The position numbers and the translations under genes were made by a program. A stretch of DNA of 64,000 nucleotides from Ancistrus triradiatus (Eukaryota; Chordata; Actinopteri; Siluriformes; Loricariidae), in assembly GCA_025084515.1 (NCBI GenBank), contig JAJAGP010001515.1, positions 120,230 to 184,229 on the forward strand. Direction: 5' to 3'. Shown here in pieces: positions 55,919 through 64,000 of this stretch (within the stretch, counting starts at the first letter, position 1; every line of letters starts with the position of its first letter). The notes beneath the pieces are model-generated. The model made no database searches, was not told the DNA's origin, and was given only the letters and a program-made list of their open reading frames with translations.

Positions 55919-55971
<53 letters not shown>

Positions 55972-56102
55972 TTTGAAAATAGACTGAATAGTTTCTGCAC
56001 CAACACCTCTGATTACAGGAGTAAGACTTACTAACGAGGATAACACACTAACGAGCTCTGGGTACAAACACACACAGCACCTCAACAACTACATAACTAA
56101 CC

Positions 56103-56145
<43 letters not shown>

Positions 56146-57430
56146 GATTGAAAGCTGACGTAAGCATTTAAATCTTAATTACAAATAAATCAAATATTGA
56201 ATACGCTTTTTGTAATGGAGCATTGCCTCAAAGCGGCTTATCCATTTTAGATTATCTTCTAATATCTAAGGCTAATCCCAAATTTAGCAATCCTAGGGTG
56301 ATAGTGCTAAACGTTAAAACGAAGAAATCTCAGGAGGACCAAGACTCAAAAAGGGGCTCATCCTCCTTGGTTGGCTTAGATGAACCACCACATGGACAGC
56401 CTGCTGTAGGCTTGGTCACCTTGCCGCACTGAGACGGGGTCAGAGCACACTACTGCATCGGACATCATCTTTGCAACTTTAAACACCTCTACAAAATTAG
56501 TCTTAGTCACCTCTGACTTCTGGATCCTCCAAATGCTCTCTGGCAAACTTCAGACAAGCCTGGGCATGTACTGGCTTAAGCAGGGGGCACGCCTGGCACT
56601 GCAGGATCTGAGTCCCTCTCGGCGTAGTGTGTTACTGATGGTAGCCTTTCTTACTTTGGTCCCAGCTCTCTGCAGGTCATTCATCAGGTCCCTCCGTGTA
56701 GTTCTGGGATTTTTGCTCACCGTTCTCATGATCATTTTGACCCCACGGGATGAGATCTTGCGTGGAGCCCCAGATCGAGGGAGATTATCAATGGTCTTGT
56801 ATGTCTTCCATTTTCCTACAGTTGCTCCCACAGTTGATTTATTCACACCAACCTGCTTGCCTATTGTACATTCACTCTTCCTAGCCTGGTGCAGGTCTAC
56901 AATTTTCTTCCTGGTGTCCTTCGACAGCTCTTTGGTCTTGGCCATGGTTGAGTTTGGAGTCTGACTGTTTGAGGCTGTGGACAGGTGTCTTTTATACAGA
57001 TAACGAGGTCAAACAGGTACCATTAATACAGGTAACGAGTGGAGGACAGAAGAGCTTCTTAAAGAAGAAGTTACAGGTCTGTGAGAGCCAGAAATCTTGC
57101 TTGTTTGTGGGTGACCAAATAATTTTCCATCATGATTTACAATTAAATTCTTTAAAAATCCCACACAATCAGTGGCTGACTAAATACTTTTTTGCCCCAC
57201 TGTATATATACCTATATTGTTAGTTGTGTTTCTGGTCTCATGCTGTACAGCAATGTCCTTCTTGTGTTTCTGTTTGCATGTGTAGATCTTTGTATTTAAA
57301 TACGTACACTCCATTTGGTACTGGTGGTCCATTGGGGTTGGAAGAACTGGGTGGTGTTGTGGTGCTAGTCTGCCCGGTGTTGGTTTGCCCGCAACTGAGG
57401 GGTATCAGCAATTTTGTCCAGGTGTAGGTG

Positions 57431-57480
<50 letters not shown>

Positions 57481-60400
57481 GCATTCTTACTAGTTTATAT
57501 CTCACTTCTCTCATCATCACCCTGTGGAATATTTAAGAAATACACTCATCAGTCTTTGGATTAAAAAGTACAAACACTGACTTCCACAAACAAATTAAAA
57601 ACCTTGACATCATTATCCTACAGGAGACATGGTGCAAGTCAGGCATGGTCACTCACTGTCCCTGAAATTATAGAGAAATCTTTCTACCCTCCCAAAAATT
57701 AAGCACAGTGGGCCAAGGGGTGGGACTCAGGAGGTCTTATTATCTGGTACAAATCACATCTACATAATATATGCTGATATACAGGCTCTAAAGATTGGGA
57801 AATATCACATTTGGCTAAAAATAAACAAATCTGTACTGGCTTCACAGAAGGATCTCTACCTCTCTGCAGAAAGAACTGGAGGATCTGGCAACCCAGTCTC
57901 ATTAGCGCCGATTCCGCACAGGACGCAGCTGCGCTTGTTCCCTGTGCCGAGTGTGGCATGTTCAGCTATTCTTCCTCCGTCATTAATTTAAATTTTATTT
58001 GTGATAGGTGTGGCTTGTAGCCAGTCTGACGAAGAAGATTGTAGTTTTAGAGGCTCGCATTAGAGAAGGGTAGCTCAGCTCCTAGCTTAGCAGATCTGGA
58101 TGCCACAGGTGAAGTTAGTGCACCCACCCTGGCAGAGCCCTCGCAGCAAGGCAAGTGGGTGACGGTTCGGCGATGTAGTCGTAAGGCTAGTCCACGAGAG
58201 CACCACTCTTTACCTGTTCACATGTCCAACAGGTTTGCCCTCATCAGTGAAACACCCACTGAGCAGCCTGTTGAAAGAGCTCTGGTCATAGGTGACTCTA
58301 TTTTACAACACGTGAAACTTGCTACCCCTTTAGGGACACCAGCAGCTAGAGTTACCTGTATCCCGGGAGCTAGAGTGCCGAACATTGTAGCGAGCCTTAC
58401 GGTGTACTCACACTGAGCGCGTTTGCCTTGAACCGAGCCAGACTGCAAATGGAAAGGGGGGACAAACGTGCTCTGGCCCGCACTCTCACTAGGTTCACAC
58501 AGAAACGCTTTCCGGCAAACTTTCGTCATAACCATACGCGCTGGCACAGCACCCTTCATGGTGGTACATGTGTGATCAGGGAATCACATATGTTTATGCT
58601 GTTCTTTTGGTTTAGTTTTGTGCATGCTGTGCAGCTGCCTCCGTAAGCATGAGATGCCGACAATAAGTGCGTCACATCATCAGTACATTTATTATAAGGC
58701 GTATTAGCGCTGTGTGTCAGCGCGCAAACAGAAACAAAAAAAAGGCACAAAAGTATGTGATTACCAACAATAAAGGGTGTTGTGCTGTGTGAGCGCGTAT
58801 GTGATGACGAAAGCGTGCCGGAGTGCGATTCGCTCTCACACTACAAACGTACCGTGCTGGAGTCTAGTGCTCTGGCCCACCTATTTCAAGCATGCCGGAG
58901 CGCGATTCATGAATTGGGAGCACTCACTCTAGCCAAACGAGTCCTTGCCTTAGACTAAGGGCAGAGCTGGGGGTTCATAGTCAAAGAGTCTTATGGTGAT
59001 CAGAGACGTTGGGTTGCTGTCTTCTGCCTCCCGTGGGGTTGCCGATGTCTCATGTGATCCCTCTTGGCTGTGTTACCTACCAGTTCTCCTCTTTCTAGCT
59101 ATGCTGCAGGGGTCTCATGCTACACATGGCATCAGTGATTGACATGGCATCAGTGATTGTTAATAGACACTGTGCTCTTAATCAATAACTAATTAGATTT
59201 TCTGTTTTCTCTCCGAGCTGTGTTCTCCGACCAGTTCCTGCCCCACACATGATGTTCATGATGTTCATCTGCTGCAGCTCCACTCAAGCTGCTTCCATCA
59301 TCAGCTCCAGTCCCACCATACCCGGGCCACCAGAGGGCAGTAACTCCCTCCCTCCTCCGGTTATCTGGGGACGAAGTGCTGCAAAGGACTTCCCTGCTTA
59401 GACTCATGATCCTGGAGTGACTCTGTGTATCAGACTACTTAATGCCGATGTGAATATTTTACATTTATTTGAACTATGACTCCATGACGTTAGTTTCGTT
59501 CTTAGATTTATAATCTACGCCGCCCAAGGAGGTTGGGTCCCTTTTTGAGTCTTGGTCCTCCCAAGGTTTCTTCCTATAACACTCAGGGAGTTTTTCCTTG
59601 CCACTGTCGCCATAGGCTTGCTCAATTTGGGATTAAACGTAGATATTAGGAGATAATCTAAACTTGTAAAGTTGCTTTGAGACAATGCTCCATTGTAAAA
59701 AGCGCTATAGAAATAGATCTGACTTGACTTAACTATCTGCCTTATATGTCCATGCTTCAGAGTCTCCATACTAGTCTGAAGATATATTTATAGAGTTCGA
59801 CAAAGACACAAATCATTTCCAAGCTCTAGGAAATGTGCTTATTTGTGGAGACCTTAATGCCAGAAGAGGAATACACCCTAACCCATCAAACACACACGGT
59901 GATCACTTCATTACAAAGTACATGTTTCTCACAAATCACCCTTCCTTAACCCACAGAAACAACTGTGATACCTCGGTAAACAAGAACGGCAGAGACCTCC
60001 TGCCTGGGTCTATACATCGTCAGTGGTGGGGCACGAGGGGACTCTTTAGGTAGATACACACTTTGCTCACATCTTGGGAACAGTACAGTAGATTATATGG
60101 TAACAGATTTAGATCCTTCCTCTCTCAGTGCATTGACTGTTAAACCACTAACCCCTCTGTCTGATCACAGCCATATGACTGTGTTCATTAAAAGAACAGA
60201 CAGTAACCCCACTGCGCGCACGCACGCACGCACGCACACACGCACACACGCACGCACACACACACGCACACACACACGCACGCACGCACGCACGCACAGC
60301 CCAGTAAGCTGTACGACATCCATAACTCATCCAGATGGGTCCAAAACAGCAGTGATGAGTTCCAGAAGCAATCAGCAGCCAAGAAACACAAACACTATTA

Positions 60401-62584
60401 GACACCTTTCTGGACACCACTCACACTCACAGTAAAGAAGGAGTTAATCAGGCAGTACACGCTATTAATATGATCTTCAGAAAAACAGCATAAGATGACA
60501 GTTGGTTTGACAAAGACTGTCAAATTTTAAGACAACATCTCAGAAATCTATCAAACCAGAAGCACAGAGGCCCGAATAACACTAACACACGACTTCTTTA
60601 TAGTGAAACACTCAAACAATATAAACGTACACTCAGAACCAAACAAACCCAACACACACAGACACAACTGGCTTCATTCGAAGAGTCAATTAACACAAAT
60701 CAATTCTGGGAGAACTGGAACAAACTATAGAAAAAACAGCATGACGAATTGGCTATTCAGGATGAGGAGATCTGGATAACCCACTTCCAGACACTTTTTA
60801 AAAATGTAGACACAAATCCAGAACAAAATCACAAACACAAAACTTGTAGAACTAGAATCAGCCATTAAAGATCATCAAAACCCCTTAGACTTCCCAATTA
60901 CTGAGCAGGAACTAAAGGGGAAAATTATGACGCGGCGCGCACACACACCGACACAACAAAGTCTAAGGATCAGAAGAACTGTAAAAGCACAATCAGACTA
61001 AATCAGATCACACACACACTCACAGAGTTAAATATCTGGATTTCTGGGAAACACAAACTAAACTCCAGAGCAGGATGGAGTGCTACCTGACCCTGAACAG
61101 ACAGTACACTGTAGCAGATTACCTGAGCACGGTGACTGACACTAAGATGAGAAACACCTTGACGAGGTACAGACCCAGCGGGCACAGCCTGGCCGTGGAG
61201 ACGGGGCGACACCGCCAGTCATGGCTGCCCCGAGAGCAGAGAGTGTGTCAGCACTGCTCACTAAATACAGCAGAGACAGAGCGGCACTTCCTCACTCAAT
61301 GTACCAAATATGAAACCATAAGAAATAAATTCTTCTCCATATTTAACAAAATCTTTTCCAACTTTAATGAGCTCACACCCCCCGACAAACTGCCCCCCCC
61401 TACTGGGGGAGTACAGAGAGCGCTGCACACTAGCAGCACAGTACGTACACACCTGTCACCTGATGAGGAGCAGTGAGTGACCGCACACACACACACGCAC
61501 ACACACACTAGCATTTTATTTTAAACTTTACCTTATTATATTTTATCTTAATTACTGTAATAGCTCTTTATCTTAATATCTTATTCCAACCATTGCATTT
61601 TTATTTGTTGATTTATTGTAGTATTCTATTGTATTTTAACTCTTATTTCTTTTCAATTGATTGTATATGTAGATTCTCTTGTACCCGAGCTTTGGTAATA
61701 CAAGGGTACATATTTGTCATGGCAATAAAGCAACTCTTGAATCATGAATCTTGAGAGAGAGACAGAGACAGAGCATGCGAGCGAGTGTGTGTGTGTCCAG
61801 TGATGTGATGACTTGTGTGTTTTATAATTCAGCTGACATTAGGTTAGCGCTGGTTTCACTAGGGGGCGACTGATATGTTTTTTAATGGCTGATGATGATG
61901 ATGATGATATGTAGAGAGCAGGGATGGCCGATACATCACAATTGTATTTTTGCAGCTGAGACACAAACTTGCCGAACGATTTATCAGTCTATCAGTACGT
62001 TTGATTTTTGACCAATTATTGGTGTGTGTGCAAATGTATCACTCCTAAAGTCCTAAGTGTTATAAGGACACCTCAAAAAGAAACCTGGCCTGCTTACAGC
62101 CTACATGTTATTTAAGTAAAAATTCAAATAAGTTATCTAATTAATAGGTTTATAGTAATAGTTTAAATAAACAAAGCTACAACATAAACATGAAAAAAGA
62201 GAACATATTTAAAAAAATATATAATAAAGAAAATAAGATACACCCTAATAATACATTAAAGAAAAAGCAATATTATGAAGAGTATAACAAAACAGAATCT
62301 AAAATGATGGAATACAACAATAATTTATATATTAAATGTAATTATATAATAATAAACATAATAAAACTATAGAATAAGACAATAGTATACATGAATAATA
62401 AAATAGAGAATATAAAACTACACAATATAGCATCAGGTCATATAATAAATCTAATAAGATAGATAATATAAAACAAAACAATATAAGACAATAGTTCTTA
62501 TAACACCCCGGTTCTTTTTTGGTTTCCCAACAGTTTATTTATAAATGAAAATGTTTGGGTTGGAATGTAGGCTGCACTTACACT

Positions 62585-62650
<66 letters not shown>

Positions 62651-63080
62651 CATCCACACACACACATCCACACACACACACACATCCACACACACATCCA
62701 CACACACACACACATCCACACACACACATCCACACACACACATCCACACACATCCCTGAATGACTGCACTGAACCCATGTAGGGCTGCAGGAGGCGGAAT
62801 TTGTTGTGTTTTTCGGACTGAGCTGTGAGCACGTTAGCGCCAGCTGCCCCGGCTTACCCACAGCGCCAGCACCGGCACAGGTTAGAATCAGACTCCATCC
62901 GAACCTCACTACGCTCTTTAAATAGCGGAACCGTCACTGACCTGACCGGAAGCGCGGCTCCGTGCGCAGCGGTACTTTCGTATCTGACCCCGTGAAGCTC
63001 AGCATGCGCGGTATGAGGGTGATCAGGCAGAGCGCGAGGCTGAAGAGCAACACGAACCGGTGCGGTACGGTCAGAACCAT
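50054..63080 (-). CDS. ccdc107: Coiled-coil domain-containing protein 107, six exons, 310 aa
   Basis: Six exons with consistent phases (1, 0, 1, 2, 1) add up to 933 coding bases. Domains: hydrophobic N-terminus (residues about 8-25, signal peptide or anchor), a Gly/Ser/Asn linker, a transmembrane helix at about 94-114, a coiled coil at about 141-170 and an acidic C-terminal third ending GAGLRRRTRPD. The coiled coil (RLAQTEKMLNSILTQLDPL) and the C-terminal GLRRR match what I recall of mammalian CCDC107. That protein is a small membrane protein of unknown function, so none is claimed here. The gene is stretched to 13 kb by transposons: introns 5 and 1 (3.9 and 7.0 kb) hold Tc1 elements and nested LINEs. 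Dinucleotide repeats lie at several splice borders. The start is the first ATG in the exon and the context is GCGCCATGG. Confidence 0.85.
50473..50583. repeat. (CT)n(CA)n microsatellite, 110 bases
   Basis: About 13 CT units and about 38 CA units in ccdc107 intron 5, about 100 bases from the acceptor of exon 6. Confidence 0.95.
50788..52299 (-). mobile_element. Tc1 element, near full length, inactive
   Basis: About 1.51 kb flanked by TA. Ends: left TGAAAGTTTGTGAACCCTTT, right the inverse with AAACTTTCAAGCACCACTG. Minus-strand transposase pieces: 51749-51949 (STKEISVDLRKRAVDTHQAG, helix-turn-helix) and 51466-51888 (YWKNVLWMDETKIELFG, first Asp). The part with the second and third acid is broken. 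It lies in ccdc107 intron 5. Confidence 0.9.
51466..51949 (-). pseudogene. Tc1 transposase remnant
   Basis: Two frames that overlap at 51749-51888. VDLRKRAVDTHQAGKGYKTI and STVRQIVYKWRKFKPIVTLP, then KVPRVTSKQLKASLTLANVN, NNGVHGRAARRKPLLSKKN and the Asp block. A frameshift near 51780-51800 joins them. Confidence 0.8.
52326..53324 (+). mobile_element. Tc1-like element with internal deletion
   Basis: Ends TCTCAAAAAAATAAAGGGAA and TCCCTTTATTTTTTGAGCAG are inverted copies. It is about 1.0 kb. The transposase start (52620-52860) passes directly into the C-terminal part (CGATTGAGCACATCTGGGAC, 52868 on), so the catalytic centre is missing. It begins only 25 bases after the end of the Tc1 element to its left. 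Confidence 0.85.
53340..54188 (+). mobile_element. Tc1/mariner-like element with internal deletion
   Basis: From about 53560 the reading GFSGLGGIWDGPSYSGDGDC and later GRRGHGYWTGPSAVLTGPK correspond to the first and third catalytic region of a Tc1/mariner-like transposase with the middle missing. The end (CCAACTTTTTCTGATGTGGG) is a known-looking fish terminus. Left border uncertain. Confidence 0.7.
54260..54280. repeat. (TG)n at the donor of ccdc107 exon 5
   Basis: Ten TG units. On the coding strand it is an AC tract that begins four bases after the exon. Confidence 0.95.
54285..54385 (-). CDS. ccdc107: ccdc107 exon 5
   Basis: 101 bases. VKSVAMEQKNEIMTQLQCIR and HLMKKRGMHCAPG. Acceptor GTGGGTGTTAG after a TG tract; donor GGAG/GTAACAC running directly into an AC tract, phase 1. 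Confidence 0.85.
54424..54459. repeat. (TG)n at the donor of ccdc107 exon 4
   Basis: Eighteen TG units, seven bases from the exon-intron border. Confidence 0.95.
54468..54558 (-). CDS. ccdc107: ccdc107 exon 4 (coiled coil)
   Basis: 91 bases. ENQLNELEQRLAQTEKML and NSILTQLDPLTN, the most conserved part. Acceptor GTTTTTAG after (TG)5; donor ACTG/GTACGT followed by an AC tract, phase 2. Confidence 0.9.
54676..54748 (-). CDS. ccdc107: ccdc107 exon 3
   Basis: 73 bases. IKSADESRAQRERTAEGLRK and SEET, charged helix. Acceptor TATTTTGTAG, donor ACGG/GTATAA, phase 1. Confidence 0.8.
54760..55300. repeat. AAT/AAC trinucleotide-rich intron 2 part
   Basis: Imperfect AAT and AAC units, a pure AAC run at 54898-54931 and a pure AAT run of about 16 units at 55229-55278. 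Non-coding, inside ccdc107. Confidence 0.9.
55704..55912 (-). CDS. ccdc107: ccdc107 exon 2
   Basis: 209 bases. PHPGLGSIPEWAGPDGVQQV, VEQEMRKEKAKGSSSNNNNS, then the transmembrane helix (YVFTLMPLYAIAVGLFAAYK). Acceptor TTGTGCAG directly after a (TG)n tract; donor AAG/GTTATT, phase 0. Confidence 0.85.
55921..55969. repeat. (CA)n at the acceptor of ccdc107 exon 2
   Basis: Twenty-four CA units. On the coding strand a (TG)n tract that stands where the pyrimidine tract should be, eight bases before the exon. Confidence 0.95.
56103..56142. repeat. (CA)n microsatellite
   Basis: About 20 CA units in intron 1 of ccdc107. Confidence 0.95.
56205..56514 (-). mobile_element. L2 LINE 3' fragment
   Basis: Minus strand: TTTTTGAGTCTTGGTCCTCC, GATATTAGAAGATAATCTAA and GCTTTGAGGCAATGCTCC are the L2 3' end words found also at 7375-7560 and 59520-59710. 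56410-56514 is less clear. Confidence 0.6.
56515..57202 (-). mobile_element. Tc1 element, 5' part
   Basis: Same family as 38288-39909. The terminus CAGTGGGGCAAAAAAGTATT ends at 57202 followed by TA. The transposase frame 56550-56945 is open for 131 residues (MAKTKELSKDTRKKIVDLHQ and on, through the paired-like DNA-binding domain). It breaks off before the first catalytic Asp. It lies in ccdc107 intron 1. Confidence 0.85.
56550..56945 (-). pseudogene. Tc1 transposase DNA-binding domain (131 aa, open)
   Basis: Residues 1-60 hold the first helix-turn-helix (MAKTKELSKDTRKK, KSTVGATVGKWKTYKTIDN), a GRPR-type linker is replaced by SGAPRK, and the second helix-turn-helix follows (RRDLMNDLQRAGTKVRKATI). 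The catalytic domain is missing. Confidence 0.75.
57440..57474. repeat. (TA)n microsatellite
   Basis: About 17 TA units in ccdc107 intron 1. Confidence 0.95.
57540..57868 (+). mobile_element. LINE (clade uncertain), endonuclease part left of the L2 insertion
   Basis: Pieces of endonuclease: NLDIIILQETWCKSG (Glu block), KLSTVGQG-type stretch and YHIWLKINKSVLASQKDLY. The sequence continues at 59742. I cannot fix the clade; Tx1-, I- and CR1-like elements are all possible. Confidence 0.6.
58159..58416 (+). pseudogene. L2 ORF1 esterase part
   Basis: 85 residues: HSLPVHMSNRFALISETPTE, RALVIGDSILQHVKLATPLG and CIPGARVPNIVASL. GDSI is the Ser block of the SGNH fold. The Asn and His blocks are lost to the inserted block. 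Confidence 0.7.
58400..58942. mobile_element. Unassigned insertion in the L2 copy
   Basis: Sequence between GCGAGCCTTA and CTTGCCTTAGAC that has no counterpart in the L2 copy at 6460-7580. The words GAGCGCGTTTG and CTCACACT and their inverse near the right end suggest a MITE. Clear terminal repeats were not found. Confidence 0.4.
60210..60299. repeat. (CGCA/CACA)n microsatellite in the LINE remnant
   Basis: CGCACGCA and CACACGCA units. It lies within the endonuclease-linker region. Confidence 0.9.
61075..61476 (+). pseudogene. LINE C-terminal part with CCHC zinc-like motif (133 aa)
   Basis: Open frame. Basic region LPREQRVCQHCSLNTAETER, HFLTQCTKYETIRNKFF: Cys-x2-Cys, His and Cys in the order of the post-RT zinc motif of several LINE clades. 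The frame ends at 61476 at the proposed end of ORF2. Confidence 0.7.
61808..62045 (+). repeat. Direct repeat, left copy
   Basis: Partner of 63360-63612: both read GACTTGTGTGTTTTATAATT, CACTAGGGGGCGACTGATAT, a GAT-repeat and GATGGCCGATACATCACAAT. Weaker likeness continues to about 62470 (AGAGAACATATTTAAA). Confidence 0.85.
61856..61870 (+). promoter_or_regulatory. CTCF-like motif, left direct repeat
   Basis: TCACTAGGGGGCGAC is one base off the core CCACTAGGGGGCGNC. It is inside ccdc107 intron 1. Confidence 0.3.
62586..62755. repeat. Compound (CA)n(TA)n(CACACATC)n microsatellite
   Basis: About 21 CA units, 11 TA units, then ten-odd units of the CACACATC type. In ccdc107 intron 1, about 190 bases from exon 1. 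Confidence 0.95.
62942..63080 (-). CDS. ccdc107: ccdc107 exon 1
   Basis: 139 coding bases. MVLTVPHRFVLLFSLALCL, then ITLIPRMLSF and a polar end LRTEPRFRS. Donor TCAG/GTCAGT, phase 1. The GC content is much higher than in the rest of the region. Confidence 0.8.
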
Positions 63081-63330
63081 GGCGCGCGCTCTCACCTGCT
63101 ACTAACACACCCCTCTGACACACCGTTACAACTGTTTCTGCAACATCCGGTCTGAGCCTGCGCTCCTCCCACAACAAAAACACCAAGCCCCGCCTCATTA
63201 GGCTCAGTGACCCAGCAGCGCCTCCCTGTGCAGCGGAGAGACACTACTACCGGCTGAGTTCCTCATCATCGTTATCCAGGCGCTTCGGGTCCGCCCACTG
63301 CCGTTTGATGCCACCGACAACACAGCTGTG
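63081..63330 (-). promoter_or_regulatory. ccdc107: ccdc107 promoter region, CpG-rich
   Basis: The 250 bases upstream of the start are GC-rich with many CpG and a GC box (GAGGCGGGGC on the minus strand at about 63185-63196). There is no TATA box. It is bordered by one of the direct repeats from 63360 on. Confidence 0.5.
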
Positions 63331-63359
63331 AATTCTGGCTCTTTTTTAACGAGTCCCAA

Positions 63360-63612
63360 ATGACTTGTGTGTTTTATAATTCAGCTGATATCAGGTTAGC
63401 GCTGGTTTCACTAGGGGGCGACTGATATGTTTTTTTAATGGCTGATGATGATAATGATGATGATGATGATGATATGTAGAGAGCAGGGTGACTGATGGCC
63501 GATACATCACAATTGTATTTTTGCAGCTGAGACACAAACTTGCTGAACGATTTATCAGTCTATCAGTACTTTTGATTTTTGACCAATTATTAGTGTGTGT
63601 GCAAATGTATCA
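63360..63612 (+). repeat. Direct repeat, right copy
   Basis: Partner of 61808-62045. The two copies stand on both sides of ccdc107 exon 1. The weaker part continues to about 63950. Confidence 0.85.
63408..63422 (+). promoter_or_regulatory. CTCF-like motif, right direct repeat
   Basis: Same 15 bases as at 61856, upstream of the ccdc107 promoter. Confidence 0.3.
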
Positions 63613-63953
63613 CTTATTCTGTGTAAGTACAGAATAATAACCCTTATCATGTCCATAATATACTCATTAGGGCTGCAACAAACGAATATATTGATAGTTG
63701 AATAATGTATTGATTATTGGACCAAATTTACCTAATTAATTAGAGTATAGTAATAGTTTAAATAAACAGAAGCTAAAAAATAAAAATTAAAAAAGAGAAC
63801 ATATTTAAAGAAATATATGATATAAATAACATAAAATAATTAGAATAATATTGGGAATATAAATCTATAGCATATAAGAAAATAGAATGAAAAATGAATA
63901 AAATTATAATTATAAGAGTAGAGAATATAAAATTATAAAATTGTAAACCAATA

Positions 63954-63955
<2 letters not shown>

Positions 63956-64000
<45 letters not shown>
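63956..64000. repeat. (TA)n at the window end
   Basis: More than 20 TA units, running out of the window. Confidence 0.95.

Larger units (their letters stand above)
57869..59741 (+). mobile_element. L2 LINE derivative inserted in another LINE
   Basis: ORF1 start (LVPCAECGMFSYSSSVINL at 57930 and ICDRCGL), esterase Ser block LVIGDSILQHVKLAT at 58285, then a foreign block (58400-58942), then the L2 3' end (58945-59715) with the ACTTG tail. ORF2 is missing. The flanks CTCTCTGC (57869 side) and CTATCTGC (59741 side) agree at seven of eight bases. Confidence 0.75.
59742..61745 (+). mobile_element. LINE (clade uncertain), part right of the L2 insertion, RT deleted
   Basis: Endonuclease end (NVLICGDLNARRGIHPNPSN, then LSDHSHMTVFIK near 60155), a linker (DDSWFDKDCQILRQHLRNLS at 60500), then a jump near 60930 to the C-terminal part (61075-61476). 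The reverse transcriptase is missing. The 3' end is GTCATGGCAATAAAGCAACT with a TTGAATC tail at 61738. Confidence 0.65.

Noticed and set aside
62854..63198. 114-aa minus-strand ORF over ccdc107 exon 1
   Set aside because: It uses another frame, has no continuation in phase with exon 2 and lacks the hydrophobic N-terminus of the 63080 frame.
63240..63960. RMRP-like RNA gene upstream of ccdc107
   Set aside because: In mammals RMRP lies next to CCDC107, so I looked for it. I could not recognise its conserved boxes here.

Overview
The window is vertebrate nuclear DNA from a teleost fish, probably an ostariophysan such as a catfish; that last step is an inference from the repeat flavour only. The reasons are intron-containing genes with GT/AG borders, a crowd of typical fish transposons (Tc1/mariner, hAT, L2-, Rex1/CR1- and RTE-type LINEs, Ty3/gypsy), many CA/AT/ATT microsatellites and a 100-base assembly gap of N at 43759-43858. 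No bacterial-type operon, CRISPR array, rRNA or tRNA was recognised.

Only two host genes look functional, both on the minus strand. (1) 34311-38018 is a six-exon gene for a type I membrane protein with signal peptide, V-type Ig domain, C-type Ig domain, one transmembrane segment and a short tail. It looks like a B7-family (CD80/CD86-like) immune ligand, but its V domain lacks the usual F-strand cysteine. (2) 50054-63080 is a six-exon gene of 310 codons that I recognise as ccdc107. Its 0.93 kb of coding sequence is spread over 13 kb because its introns hold four Tc1-type elements, an L2 LINE inside another LINE, and long dinucleotide and trinucleotide repeats, several of which touch the splice sites. 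A third host-derived piece, 12561-12929, is a single C-type-lectin exon with intact splice borders and three in-frame stops: a dead exon.

Layout. 1-4464: decayed Ty3/gypsy element (minus) with a 5' LTR carrying an E-box minisatellite. 5353-5706: orphan ORF of about ten-residue repeats. 6060-7990: L2 LINE with another L2 tail inserted in it. 7995-11095: RTE-type LINE. 11096-11871: MITE and hAT fragments. 12561-14050: lectin exon and LINE/Tc1 scraps. 14250-15851: hAT with a nested hAT MITE. 15860-17110: L2 with an open esterase-type ORF1. 17896-21153: gag-only LTR element with flanking target duplication and amplified in-frame repeats. 21404-23765: hAT with another hAT inside. 23774-28105: L2 ORF2 interrupted by a second small LTR element (25239-26425). 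29210-34300: Rex1-type LINE, Tc1 and Tigger-like pieces. 34311-38018: the Ig gene. 38288-39909: full-length Tc1. 40-50 kb: LINE and Tc1 relics, the gap, a Rex1-type LINE (minus) and AT-rich DNA. 50-63 kb: ccdc107 and its intron load. 61.8-64 kb: a pair of direct repeats around the first ccdc107 exon.

The most unusual pattern is a group of LTR elements (17896-21153 and 25239-26425, perhaps also 5353-5706) without pol. Their internal region starts with a Met-Glu-Thr-Ala gag beginning, then consists mostly of 27- or 30-base tandem repeats that keep the frame, and ends with a G-run next to the 3' LTR. The decayed element at 1-4464 begins its gag with the same four residues and could be a relative of their helper. 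All element names rest on reading the translations and termini, not on a database search.
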